A DNA stretch of 64,000 nucleotides from an uncultured Eubacteriales bacterium (GTDB lineage Bacteria > Bacillota > Clostridia > Lachnospirales > Lachnospiraceae): contig OMWV01000021.1 of assembly GCA_900314845.1 (NCBI GenBank), positions 1 through 64,000 on the forward strand, written 5' to 3'. Numbering within the stretch: the first letter of the stretch is position 1; each line of letters opens with the position of its first letter. Under the pieces are notes generated by a model. It was given only the letters and a program-made list of their open reading frames with translations. It ran no database searches and was not told the DNA's origin. A program made the translations under genes and the position numbers. This document shows, in pieces, positions 17,949-26,694 of this stretch.

Positions 17949-19403
17949 TCAGCCGAGCAGCATCCTGTAGAGATCCTCATATTTTCTGGCGGAAGCCTGC
18001 CAGGAGTAATCGTCCCTCATACCGCGCTCTGCGATCGCGTTCCAGTTGTCTCTGTATTCATAGTATGTTCTCTTCGCGTATTCTATAATGTGAAGCATCT
18101 CGTGGGCATTATAGTTGGCAAAGCTGAAGCCGTTGCCCGTACCTTCAAACTCATTGTAGGGATGCACTGTCTCCTTCAGCCCGCCCGTCTCGCGCACGAT
18201 GGGAACTGTCCCGTAGCGAAGGGCCATGAGCTGGCTGAGACCGCAGGGCTCAAAGAGGGAAGGCATGAGATAGGCATCACAGGCCGCGTATACCCTGTGC
18301 GATCTTGTGTTGTCATACATGATGCTGGCGGAAACTCTGTCCTTATACTTCCACTCGTAGTAGCGGAACATGTTCTCATATCTCGCTTCGCCCGTACCCA
18401 GGATAACAAACTGCAGATCTTCCCGGCAGATGTCCTCCATGACGCAGTCTATCAGGTCCACTCCCTTCTGATCTGTCAGTCTGGAGACGATTCCCACCAT
18501 GAAGCGGTCCGGGTCAACGTTCATGCCCAGCTCTTCCTGCAAAGCCGTCTTATTCTTTACCTTCTCCGTTCTGAAATTATCCGCGGAATAATTGTGAACG
18601 ATAAGCGGATCCGAAGCGGGATCATACTCATTATAGTCTATTCCGTTGACAATGCCTGTCATATTGTTGGATCTGGCACGCAGCAGGCCGTCAAGGCCGG
18701 CGCCGTAGAAAGGATATTTTATCTCATCCGCGTATACGCTGCTGACCGTTGTGATCCAGTCGGCATAGACAAGACCGCCCTTGAGATAATTGCCGTCTCC
18801 ATAGGCTTCCAGCTTGTCTGATGTGAACAGATAGCCGCCCAGGCCGGTGATCCGCATCATATCCTTTATATTCCAGACTCCCTGGAACTTGAGATTGTGG
18901 ATCGTCATGATGGTCTTTATGCCCTGATAGAAATCTCCGTACCTGTTCCAGTCCCAGAACTCATTCTTCAGATAAACAGGCACAAGGCCGGTCTGCCAGT
19001 CATGACAGTGGATAATGTCCGGCTTGAAGCCGATGCACATACACATCAAAAGGGCTGCCTTGCTGAAGTAGGCGAACTTCTCCAGATCCCACAGACCTCC
19101 CTCATAGGGCCAGCTGCCGGAGAAATAGTGTTCATTATCTATGAAATAAAATGTCACCCCGTCTACCTCGAGTCGGAACACGCCCGCATAGATCCACTGT
19201 CCGGCGAGTTCAACCTGATAGTTCATCATATATTCCATCTGTGTCTTATAATAATCAGGAATGACCCTGTACAGGGGAATGACAACCCTCACATCAAACT
19301 CATCTCCCTTGACAGCCTTGGGCAGAGATCCTACTACATCTGCCAGACCGCCCGTCTTGATAAAGGGAACTGCTTCAGACGCGATATATAAAATATTCTT
19401 CAT
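17949..19403 (-). CDS. glgA: Glycogen synthase (ADP-glucose type)
   Basis: The 484-residue GT5 glycosyltransferase extends alpha-1,4-glucan from ADP-glucose. The KTGGL sugar-nucleotide loop is near the N-terminus (EAVPFIKTGGLADVVGSLP). The C-terminal GT-B motif is present as MPSLFEPCGLSQLMALRYGT. ATG 19403 is chosen for GGAGG 9 nt upstream; the longer frame includes the promoter. No other glycogen genes are adjacent, so the pathway must be spread across the genome. Confidence 0.95.
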   Translation of the reverse strand: MKNILYIASEAVPFIKTGGLADVVGSLPKAVKGDEFDVRVVIPLYRVIPDYYKTQMEYMMNYQVELAGQWIYAGVFRLEVDGVTFYFIDNEHYFSGSWPYEGGLWDLEKFAYFSKAALLMCMCIGFKPDIIHCHDWQTGLVPVYLKNEFWDWNRYGDFYQGIKTIMTIHNLKFQGVWNIKDMMRITGLGGYLFTSDKLEAYGDGNYLKGGLVYADWITTVSSVYADEIKYPFYGAGLDGLLRARSNNMTGIVNGIDYNEYDPASDPLIVHNYSADNFRTEKVKNKTALQEELGMNVDPDRFMVGIVSRLTDQKGVDLIDCVMEDICREDLQFVILGTGEARYENMFRYYEWKYKDRVSASIMYDNTRSHRVYAACDAYLMPSLFEPCGLSQLMALRYGTVPIVRETGGLKETVHPYNEFEGTGNGFSFANYNAHEMLHIIEYAKRTYYEYRDNWNAIAERGMRDDYSWQASARKYEDLYRMLLG

Positions 19404-19451
19404 AGATATGGTCCTCCAAATACCTGTAAGCCCAGTAAAATCGTTAATTTG

Positions 19452-19480
19452 ATTATACAATAAGAGGCTGGAAAAGTAAA
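19452..19480 (-). promoter_or_regulatory. glgA promoter
   Basis: On the minus strand, TTTACT (19475-19480), a 17-nt spacer and TATAAT (19452-19457) lie 49 nt before the glgA start codon. The remaining 100 nt up to the terminator at 19583 show nothing recognisable. Confidence 0.75.
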
Positions 19481-19582
19481 CTCTGCCGGAGACTGCATAA
19501 AGATACCATCCGTCCTGATCCTGTAGAAAAATTGAACCGGACAATGAGGGGTATCCCTTTGGACACTCACACCCTATTGCAG

Positions 19583-19625
19583 AACAAAATAAGGCCGGTC
19601 GAACTATCGTCAGCTCAACCGGCCT
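19583..19625 (-). terminator. Terminator of the sigma-54 operon (after the CocE/NonD gene)
   Basis: On the minus strand, an 8-bp stem AGGCCGGT / ACCGGCCT with an 18-nt loop is followed by TATTTTGTT, 84 nt after the hydrolase stop codon. It closes the six-gene run. Confidence 0.75.
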
Positions 19626-19708
19626 CTATTGCCGTCATTTTCCACTATAGGAGAATCTATGCGATCCCCGCGTCATTACGCTTTGTTTTATCTTATGCAA
19701 CAGTCCAT

Positions 19709-21673
19709 TTATATTGTGTCTACTGTCGGAAGATCCTTCGGGTCGACCAATGTTACATTCATTTCATACGGGGGCATATAATCCTTTTCTTTGATGCCTC
19801 CGGTCTTTTCTACTTCATAAGGAAAATCGATCCACTTACGTTCACGGTCTGCGGGAATGATCGGAAGCGTGATGGAAGACGGATGTTCCGCGTCATGATA
19901 GATCGTCTGATCTGCCACAACATAATCCTTTTCTGTGCATGTGTTCAGATCGATGAAGCAGTTCGGATTGATATCGTACAGATAGGCCATCGCGCTGATA
20001 ACTTCGACGCGTATCCGATGTCCTTTTTTGAAGACACAGCTTGTCACCCGCATAGGAATATCCAGCTTCTCAATCTGACCAGGAATCATCGGTTCCGGGT
20101 TGCGCCGATCCTTACGATATCTGCCTCTGACCCCGCCAAAACAAAGCTGCATTGCCTTACCGTCGGGATGCACATCCTCCAGGCGCATCAGGAAATCAGT
20201 GTCCGTACCGCTGGTCGCGGCATACAGTGTCGCATTGATCCAGCCGGTCACCTCCGTATCCTCTTCCAGCACGGGTGAAGTATAGACCAGTACGTCTTTT
20301 CTCTTCTCGATTTCAGAGTTGTCCCCATAGCCGGCAGTAAAGAGGATATTGTCGTAAATAGAAGGAACAGGATCGGAAGGGTCTGCCTTATAATGATCTG
20401 TCGACTCTGCAGCCGGTCTCTCTGTTGAAAGGACTCCGTCGCCATCCAGTGTGTTCGCATTCCCTCCACTGTGCAGATAATACTCTGTCGGCACAGCGCC
20501 CTGGATCGGCCAGCAAGGTTCCGCTCTCCATTTGTTCTCCCCGATTACAAAGATGAATACTTTACCTTCGTCAAACATCTCGGCTGGAATTCCCTTCACC
20601 TGACGATTTGTCCAATCCATGAACAAATTGGCGTAATCAATATTCATACGCTCATCCAGATATTCCATTGCCGAGGAGGCGTGGTTGAATGGATTCAAGA
20701 TCAGGCGATGTCCCTCTGCGATCTCTTTTGTCGGCGCGTCCTTCACGGCACGTTCATAAGCCCAGATCGCATTCCTGAGGAAGGGATCATAGTATCCGCT
20801 CATAAACAGCAGCGGTTTATTGAAGGCATGTTTTCGTCCAGCCGTATCATTATAGGAGAAGAAATCCAGATTGTCGCGATTCTCTACCCACTTTCTCCAG
20901 AATGGAACATATTTGGCAATAGGGAAATCCATCAGCCCATATTTGGCAAGATATTTTTCCGACCACTTCGCACAATCGCCCTGATAGACCATGTCCGGAA
21001 GAGGGCTTCCGAGACTTTCATTATCCTTGCGGATTGCTTCCGCGATCCTGGGGGAATAACGTCCGTTTTCCACCTGTTCCCGAATCATATTCAGAACCCA
21101 GCCCAATTGCTGATCTAATGTAAAAAAGCCGTCATCATATCCCCAGCATCCATATCCTGCATTTACTGCCGGTGCAACGATAATAGATGTCTCCGGTCCG
21201 TATTCATTATCTGCAACCCAAGGGAGCAGCTGGCTTCCGCCCTGCCACGACATTCCGTTTGTAGCAATCTGACCGTTGCACCACGGCTGCTTCAGCACCC
21301 AATGAACCATATCCAGGCAATCGTGGTTTACACCCCAGCCGCCCCGATCCGGGCAGCCGTCCTGGCCCCAGCCCTCATTGGCTAACGGCTGCAGCTGACC
21401 TTCACTCTTAAAAGTCCCTCTTGCCGCAACAGTCATGTATACATATCCGATTGCGAGCGCATACTCACACATACCCTGGAAGCGATCCCATCCGCGTATC
21501 GTACAATATGCTGAGTGAACCAACATCACCGGATACTTCTTGTTAAAATCCGCGGTTCCGTTTTCAGCCGGAAATTCCACACACGCCCATAATCTTGTCC
21601 CGTCACACATGGGAATCATGACGTCTTCAATTCGTACGGATTCCAATCCGTCTTTTGGTCTTGGTAATGGCAT
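19709..21673 (-). CDS. CocE/NonD family (S15, X-Pro dipeptidyl-peptidase-like) hydrolase
   Basis: The 654-residue alpha/beta hydrolase has a C-terminal jelly-roll (X-ProC) domain. The nucleophile is Ser142 in NGMSWQG, the acid is probably Asp296 (MSGYYDPFL) and the base His331 (NPFNHASS). The C-terminal half (about 430-650) has the VTGWINATLYAATSGTDTDF pattern of the CocE beta domain. Relatives cleave esters (cocaine esterase), acylated beta-lactams (glutaryl acylase) or X-Pro peptides; there is no signal peptide, so the substrate must be imported. ATG 21673 has AAAGGAG 8 nt upstream. It is the last gene of the sigma-54 operon, so it probably releases the acid that the CoA-transferase activates. 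The actual substrate is unknown. Confidence 0.85.
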   Translation of the reverse strand: MPLPRPKDGLESVRIEDVMIPMCDGTRLWACVEFPAENGTADFNKKYPVMLVHSAYCTIRGWDRFQGMCEYALAIGYVYMTVAARGTFKSEGQLQPLANEGWGQDGCPDRGGWGVNHDCLDMVHWVLKQPWCNGQIATNGMSWQGGSQLLPWVADNEYGPETSIIVAPAVNAGYGCWGYDDGFFTLDQQLGWVLNMIREQVENGRYSPRIAEAIRKDNESLGSPLPDMVYQGDCAKWSEKYLAKYGLMDFPIAKYVPFWRKWVENRDNLDFFSYNDTAGRKHAFNKPLLFMSGYYDPFLRNAIWAYERAVKDAPTKEIAEGHRLILNPFNHASSAMEYLDERMNIDYANLFMDWTNRQVKGIPAEMFDEGKVFIFVIGENKWRAEPCWPIQGAVPTEYYLHSGGNANTLDGDGVLSTERPAAESTDHYKADPSDPVPSIYDNILFTAGYGDNSEIEKRKDVLVYTSPVLEEDTEVTGWINATLYAATSGTDTDFLMRLEDVHPDGKAMQLCFGGVRGRYRKDRRNPEPMIPGQIEKLDIPMRVTSCVFKKGHRIRVEVISAMAYLYDINPNCFIDLNTCTEKDYVVADQTIYHDAEHPSSITLPIIPADRERKWIDFPYEVEKTGGIKEKDYMPPYEMNVTLVDPKDLPTVDTI

Positions 21674-21709
21674 TTTGTTTTCTCCTTTCAAACAACTTAC
21701 AGTTTTAGA

Positions 21710-21722
21710 CGTTTGCGAAACG
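21710..21722. promoter_or_regulatory. 13-bp palindrome in the permease-hydrolase gap
   Basis: CGTTT-GCG-AAACG is a perfect palindrome of LacI-operator type, 37 nt before the hydrolase start. The rest of the 236-nt gap (21674-21909) holds no supportable gene; no convincing terminator follows the permease. Confidence 0.4.
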
Positions 21723-21909
21723 CCAGAATCCGCGTAATTGCGGCATTCTTTCTGATATAAAATAAAACAACTCCTCACTGATTCATGGTAGAACCAAGCT
21801 GCTAGAAACTATTACTATGCTTCTACGGGCAGGCCCCGCGTACACCAACTGACGTCTTTGCTCTGGGCTCTCATTATCCAGCAGATCTGCCTCACCGTGG
21901 GTAATATTT

Positions 21910-23148
21910 CTAAACATTCTTTCCGGAAAGCAATGCATCAGTGCTGAAGGCGTCCGTTTTCTTTCTGAAGATCGAGAACAGAAGGATGTACCCTGCCGCA
22001 CATATGATTGACATCACCACTGCAACTGTAAAGACCGGTGAAATACCGCGGGCTGTAACAATATTGGCGTACACGACCGGATAGATAATGGAACCGATGC
22101 CCTGGAACGCGCCTGCCTTCGTCATGGCCTCCGTACTGTCCGTCGGTCCAAAGATGATAGGTGCTACGATTGCATGCAGGCTGGAGCTGGTCGCGCCGAC
22201 TGCATAGCAGATGATCATGAGCACAAGAACCCACATGGCCGGGATGCCAGCATAGAGAATGGCGAATGCGGAAACGCCTGCCATACAGATGAAGATAATG
22301 ATGCAGGCTGTCTTCGCGCCAAGCTTCTGCAGGACTTTGCCGTTCAGGAAGAGGTTGTAAATACCGGAGCAGATGCTCAGAAGGGAAACGACTGTCGCGG
22401 TCGTTGAGATCGTCAGATGTCCAAACTCAGGAAAATACAGGGTCGAATAGTTCAGGATCGGGAGGGTCAGGCCGTTGCAGATTGCTGTTATAATCCAGAA
22501 TACCCATGCCTTGGGATTTCTAAAAATAGAATTTCCGGACTTGGCAGTCTGTCCCGCGTCCGCAGCTGTTGCTATGGGTACGGCTTTCTCTTCTTTCACG
22601 AAAAGTGTAAGAACAAAAGAGATGATCCCTGAACCGGCGAATACAACGAGGAATACAAGTCTCATACCCAGATGATCATATACAATGCCTGCCACACCTT
22701 GGCCTGCACCGCAGCCCAGAAGGACCCCGCCGACAACAATGCTCATATAGTTGGAAGCCTCTGCACCGAACTTCTTGACCAGGATATCCCCCATCGCAGT
22801 CAAGATTCCGACAGCATTAGCAAATCCGGAGAAAGCGAATACTACATACATGACCGGAATCGAAGGCACCGTGCCCAGAGCCAGACCATATATTGTTAGA
22901 AGTGCGCAGCAGATCAATATCGCTGTTTTGGCGCCGATCTTTCTGTAAAGCGGCGCTGCGATCAGACTGCTGAGCAGCGAAGCTATGCCAAAAATCGAAG
23001 TAGCAAAGCTAACCGATACCAAGTCTGAATTCACATACTCTGGCAGAAAACCAAAAACGGAAGCATATCCTGCTACAACAACACACATAAAAAACGCAAT
23101 CAGCGCACACAGGAAAACAATACCCTTCCCATCCTTTGTCTCATTCAT
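21910..23148 (-). CDS. Major facilitator superfamily permease (oxalate/formate antiporter-like)
   Basis: The 412-residue protein has about 12 hydrophobic segments split into two halves by a hydrophilic loop at about 190-215 (VKEEKAVPIATAADAGQ). The first half carries the MFS signature loop APLYRKIGAKTAI after TM2. The overall sequence resembles the OFA (oxalate:formate antiporter) and monocarboxylate group. That would suit uptake of an organic anion or exchange of substrate for product, but the substrate is not readable. GAGAGGAAAG precedes the ATG. It lies between the amidohydrolase and the CocE/NonD hydrolase in the sigma-54 operon. Confidence 0.85.
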   Translation of the reverse strand: MNETKDGKGIVFLCALIAFFMCVVVAGYASVFGFLPEYVNSDLVSVSFATSIFGIASLLSSLIAAPLYRKIGAKTAILICCALLTIYGLALGTVPSIPVMYVVFAFSGFANAVGILTAMGDILVKKFGAEASNYMSIVVGGVLLGCGAGQGVAGIVYDHLGMRLVFLVVFAGSGIISFVLTLFVKEEKAVPIATAADAGQTAKSGNSIFRNPKAWVFWIITAICNGLTLPILNYSTLYFPEFGHLTISTTATVVSLLSICSGIYNLFLNGKVLQKLGAKTACIIIFICMAGVSAFAILYAGIPAMWVLVLMIICYAVGATSSSLHAIVAPIIFGPTDSTEAMTKAGAFQGIGSIIYPVVYANIVTARGISPVFTVAVVMSIICAAGYILLFSIFRKKTDAFSTDALLSGKNV

Positions 23149-23230
23149 AATAACTTTCCTCTCATCTTTTCCCTTATGAAATATTGCTCTCTCATTCAGT
23201 AAAGCATATTCCTCTTTTCTGTAACTCAGC

Positions 23231-24442
23231 TCACTCCGTCAGTGTAGTTTCAACGGCTCTGGGGGCTTCGATTTTTTTATTGTTTGTTAAGATATAGCCG
23301 TTTTTTGATACAACGGCGCCGTCTTTCAAGACATAGACTGGTTTGTTTCCAAATACGGCCAGATCTTCATCCGGTTTTCCGTCTACCACGATAAGGTCTG
23401 CTCGTTTTCCAACCTTAATCGATCCCCGAATGTTATCTGTCCCCTGAATCTTTGCGGAATTAATCGTGGCCTGTTTGAGGACCTCAATCCTTGAGAAGCC
23501 AAGTTTTTCACGTCCGATAAATTCCATAGCCGGAGTCTGCAGAAATACATCTCTTGCATAATCCGTTCCGAAACCAATCAATACATTCTTATCCTCACGC
23601 AGCATATGGACGCCACTCATATTTTTTTTCTGGATCTCTGGAGGATAGAAAAGGAATCCCGGCTGCGCTACGTTCAATACAATGCTGGATTTATAACCCT
23701 GCTGGATCAGATCATCCATATTACTCTGGCTCCACTCCAGCGCATGCTCTATTGAATAGGCACCGTATTTGATTGCCAGGGTATTTCCCTCCTCGCTCAT
23801 AGAATGGATGACCAGATGGGCGTTTTCTTCCTGACAGCACTTCTGGAACTCTGCCAGTTCATCTTCATACAGGATCGGACGATCTCCGCAGTTAGTTCCT
23901 GTTCCGAGGATTTTGATAAAATCTGCTCCATCCCGCAATGTCTTGCGAACAGCATGCCTTACCGTATCGGGACCATCGATTGGCATTCCATACAGGTGGG
24001 AATAGCAGGGAATCTGCGGATCTTTGAAGGTCGGGGTGAGAATCATGCCGGCCGCCTTAATGTCAGGACCAACGATCCTTCCGGCATTGATATCATTTCT
24101 GATCTTCAGTGTAATATCATACCCGGAAGAACCCATATCACGGATCGAAGTATATCCGTAGCGAAGATAATCATACATGAATACAACAGTCCCGATGATC
24201 TGATTATATTCTGTCTGGCTCTGGAAAGGGCGCCACAGGTCTTCAAACCAGAGATGCGCGTGAATGTCAAAGAGGCCGGGCATAACGGTTTTCTCTCCGC
24301 AATCGATAACCTCCTCGCCCAAATAGTTTCCCCCTGCCGGAAGGATCTCAGCGATATCAGTTCCTTCGATGCGAATATCTGCCATCTCCCGCTCAAAATC
24401 TTCGCAAAGTTCCGGAATCAGTCTGCAATTACGTAAGATCAT
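23231..24442 (-). CDS. Metal-dependent amidohydrolase (imidazolonepropionase/prolidase-like)
   Basis: The 403-residue protein belongs to the amidohydrolase superfamily: a small beta sandwich made from both ends around a TIM barrel. Metal ligands can be placed at His61 and His63 (FDIHAHLW), Lys177 (DFIKILGTG, the carboxylated lysine), His213 (LVIHSMSEE), His233 (SIEHALEW) and Asp294 (GFGTDYA). This binuclear set fits the Xaa-Pro or N-acyl-amide cleaving clade rather than mononuclear deaminases. The C-terminal IKVGKRADLIVVDGKP is a family hallmark. It probably cleaves an amide bond of the compound handled by the operon. Confidence 0.85.
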   Translation of the reverse strand: MILRNCRLIPELCEDFEREMADIRIEGTDIAEILPAGGNYLGEEVIDCGEKTVMPGLFDIHAHLWFEDLWRPFQSQTEYNQIIGTVVFMYDYLRYGYTSIRDMGSSGYDITLKIRNDINAGRIVGPDIKAAGMILTPTFKDPQIPCYSHLYGMPIDGPDTVRHAVRKTLRDGADFIKILGTGTNCGDRPILYEDELAEFQKCCQEENAHLVIHSMSEEGNTLAIKYGAYSIEHALEWSQSNMDDLIQQGYKSSIVLNVAQPGFLFYPPEIQKKNMSGVHMLREDKNVLIGFGTDYARDVFLQTPAMEFIGREKLGFSRIEVLKQATINSAKIQGTDNIRGSIKVGKRADLIVVDGKPDEDLAVFGNKPVYVLKDGAVVSKNGYILTNNKKIEAPRAVETTLTE

Positions 24443-24497
24443 TTTCTTTCCTCCTTCTACTTATAGGTAGTGTCAAGTTCACCATCTGTTTTTTCTG

Positions 24498-25649
24498 TCA
24501 TCTCAGGCCCATGAACTTGGCAATGGTATATTTCTGAACTTCGTTGGTCCCTTCAAATACAGTGAAGATACGCAGATCACGGTACATGCGCTCAAGCGGG
24601 TATTCTTTGCTGTAGCCATAGCCGCCATAAAGCTGGATACATTTTCTCACAACATCATTGGCAACATCGGTCGCATACCATTTCGCCTCACTGCATAGTT
24701 TTGCTGCCTCCTTTTTGCCCTCATCAAGAGAAACACAAGCATTGCGAATCAGAAGTCTGGCCGCATCCACTCGGGTCTGGCACTCTGCAAGGACGAACTG
24801 TGTGTTCTGAAAGTCTGCCAGAGTCTTACCGAACATCTTACGTGCTTTTACATATTCGACAGTCAGGTCGATAGCTCTCTGGGCTGCCCCGATCGCTTCA
24901 GAAGAAAGGGCCGTTCTGCCTGGATTCAGCCCGCACATAGCTGCCTTAAAGCCCTGACCAGGTGCCCCCACCATATTGGCTGCCGGGATCCTCAGATTGT
25001 CAAACCAGATATCATTCGCCGGAGCCCCGTTCATGCCCATGGTCTTTTCAGCCTTGCCGATGGTCATGCCTTTGGTGTTCTCGTCCTTTTCCAGGATGAA
25101 GGCAGTAATCTCCTTTTTAGGAGCACCCTTGGGACTGGTGACCGCGAAGATCATGAAAAGATTCGCGTACTCGGCACCAGAGATAAAGCACTTGTGGCCA
25201 TTCAAAACATAATCATCGCCGTCTTTGACCGCTGTAGTGGACATGGCTCCGTTGTCAGATCCTGCGTCAGGCTCGGTCAGGGCAAAGGCACAGTAAGCGT
25301 CTCCGTTCGCGATCCGTGGCAGCCATTTCCTTTTCTGCTCTTCCGTTCCGTAGGTCAGGATCGGCAAGATCAAGTTGCAATTAGACATATTAAGGTGTTC
25401 CGCGATGGCGGGACTGTATTTGCCCAGCTGCTCCATGACCAGAGACAACTGCAGGTAGGTGCAGCCGGGGCCATCATACTCTTCAGGAACGACCATACCG
25501 GTAAAACCGGCCTCGTCCATCCCCTGAAACGCACCTACAGGATGTTCACCGGCTTCTGCCCGGTCTGCCCAAGGGGCAATTATTTTTTCCCCTACCTCTT
25601 TTGCCAGCGCCTGTATATCAAGATCTGCTTCATTTAAATTAAAATTCAT
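24498..25649 (-). CDS. Acyl-CoA dehydrogenase
   Basis: The 383-residue flavoprotein has the standard fold: an N-terminal helical domain, a beta domain (CAFALTEPDAGSDNGAMSTTA, the FAD/substrate loop) and a C-terminal helical domain. RDLRIFTVFEGTNEVQ carries the catalytic base Glu366 at the short-chain acyl-CoA dehydrogenase position. It oxidises an acyl-CoA to the 2-enoyl-CoA, or runs in reverse as an electron-bifurcating or Etf-linked reductase. No etfAB genes lie in this operon, so its electron partner must be encoded elsewhere. Position after the CoA-transferase suggests it acts on the CoA ester made there. Confidence 0.93.
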   Translation of the reverse strand: MNFNLNEADLDIQALAKEVGEKIIAPWADRAEAGEHPVGAFQGMDEAGFTGMVVPEEYDGPGCTYLQLSLVMEQLGKYSPAIAEHLNMSNCNLILPILTYGTEEQKRKWLPRIANGDAYCAFALTEPDAGSDNGAMSTTAVKDGDDYVLNGHKCFISGAEYANLFMIFAVTSPKGAPKKEITAFILEKDENTKGMTIGKAEKTMGMNGAPANDIWFDNLRIPAANMVGAPGQGFKAAMCGLNPGRTALSSEAIGAAQRAIDLTVEYVKARKMFGKTLADFQNTQFVLAECQTRVDAARLLIRNACVSLDEGKKEAAKLCSEAKWYATDVANDVVRKCIQLYGGYGYSKEYPLERMYRDLRIFTVFEGTNEVQKYTIAKFMGLR

Positions 25650-25710
25650 TGAAAAATCCCTCTCTAATGCAGGATCCTGTATTCAGGCCTGCAAATCAAA
25701 TGTTTACTAC

Positions 25711-26673
25711 TCAGGCTAATTCCTTAAGTATTGCTAATGTCTCTCTGTATTCTGCCATAGTCCGGTCAATGATTTCCTGGCAGGACAAAATCTGGGTAAT
25801 TGCGCCTGCTGCCTCGCCCATAGGCATCAAGGTCTCATTGACACGGCCTTCGCGCATCAGACTCTCATCGCGGGCACTGTTGAACATATTCTGATAGACA
25901 TCAGCGTCAGCGGTGTTCTGATTTTCATAAATCTGAATTTCATCAACGACCTTTGTCTTGAGGCAGCGCAGCTGCGGTCCCTTGCGGAGGACTGAATCAA
26001 CAGGCAGGGCCTCTTTGGACTTTGCCTTGACCATCGCATCCTTAAAAGCCTGGGGAATGGTACTCTCTTTGCTCATCATAAAACGGGTACCCATCTGAAC
26101 ACCGGAGGCTCCCAGGGCCATTGCAGCCGCGAGACCCCTGCCATCGCAGATACCGCCCGCCGCGATGACCGGGATATTAACTGCGGCAATCACCTGGGGA
26201 ACAGTCACCAGCGTGGTCACTTTACCGACGAAACCGCCGCCTTCCATACCGGAAGCAACGACCATGTCCGCGCCAGCCTCTTCCATTTTCTTAGCGGCCC
26301 TGGCGTCCGGAACGACCGGAGCGACCAAGACGCCAGCTTCCTTGAGCTGAGGAATGAAAGGAGTCGGATCGCCGCCGCCAGTCGTGATGATGGCAACCTT
26401 CTCTTCACAGATAACCTTGACAAAATCATTGATCCTGGAGGATCTCATGGCCAGGTTAACACCAAAGGGCTTGTCTGTCCTCTCTCTAATTTCCTGAATC
26501 TTCATGCGCAGCCAGTCGGCATCTCCGCTCGAGGAATCATCCCCAGGGGCGAAAATGCCCAGGCCGCCGGCATTGGATACTGCACTGACCAGATATTTAT
26601 CCGAAACATTGGTCATGGCACCTTGGAAAATAGGGACCTTGATCCCAATCATTTTACAAATATCAGCTCTCAT
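25711..26673 (-). CDS. FMN-dependent FabK/nitronate monooxygenase-family oxidoreductase
   Basis: The 320-residue TIM-barrel flavoprotein shows VPIFQGAMTNVSD at the start, SNAGGLGIF, the GMEGGGFVGK phosphate-binding loop, PVIAAGGICDGRGLAAAMALGASGVQMGT and a C-terminal GEAAGAI. These are shared by enoyl-ACP reductase II (FabK) and nitronate monooxygenase-like enzymes. In an anaerobe, and between an acyl-CoA dehydrogenase and a CoA-transferase, an enoyl-thioester reductase or related acyl-CoA redox role is more likely than nitronate oxidation. There are no fatty acid synthesis genes beside it, arguing against a housekeeping FabK. Confidence 0.8.
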   Translation of the reverse strand: MRADICKMIGIKVPIFQGAMTNVSDKYLVSAVSNAGGLGIFAPGDDSSSGDADWLRMKIQEIRERTDKPFGVNLAMRSSRINDFVKVICEEKVAIITTGGGDPTPFIPQLKEAGVLVAPVVPDARAAKKMEEAGADMVVASGMEGGGFVGKVTTLVTVPQVIAAVNIPVIAAGGICDGRGLAAAMALGASGVQMGTRFMMSKESTIPQAFKDAMVKAKSKEALPVDSVLRKGPQLRCLKTKVVDEIQIYENQNTADADVYQNMFNSARDESLMREGRVNETLMPMGEAAGAITQILSCQEIIDRTMAEYRETLAILKELA

Positions 26674-26694
26674 GATTTCTCTCCTTTTATATAA

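Noticed and set aside
19709..21673. Classical X-prolyl dipeptidyl peptidase PepX
   Set aside because: It lacks the PepX N-terminal helical domain and is shorter; context with CoA enzymes favours a CocE/NonD esterase or amidase.
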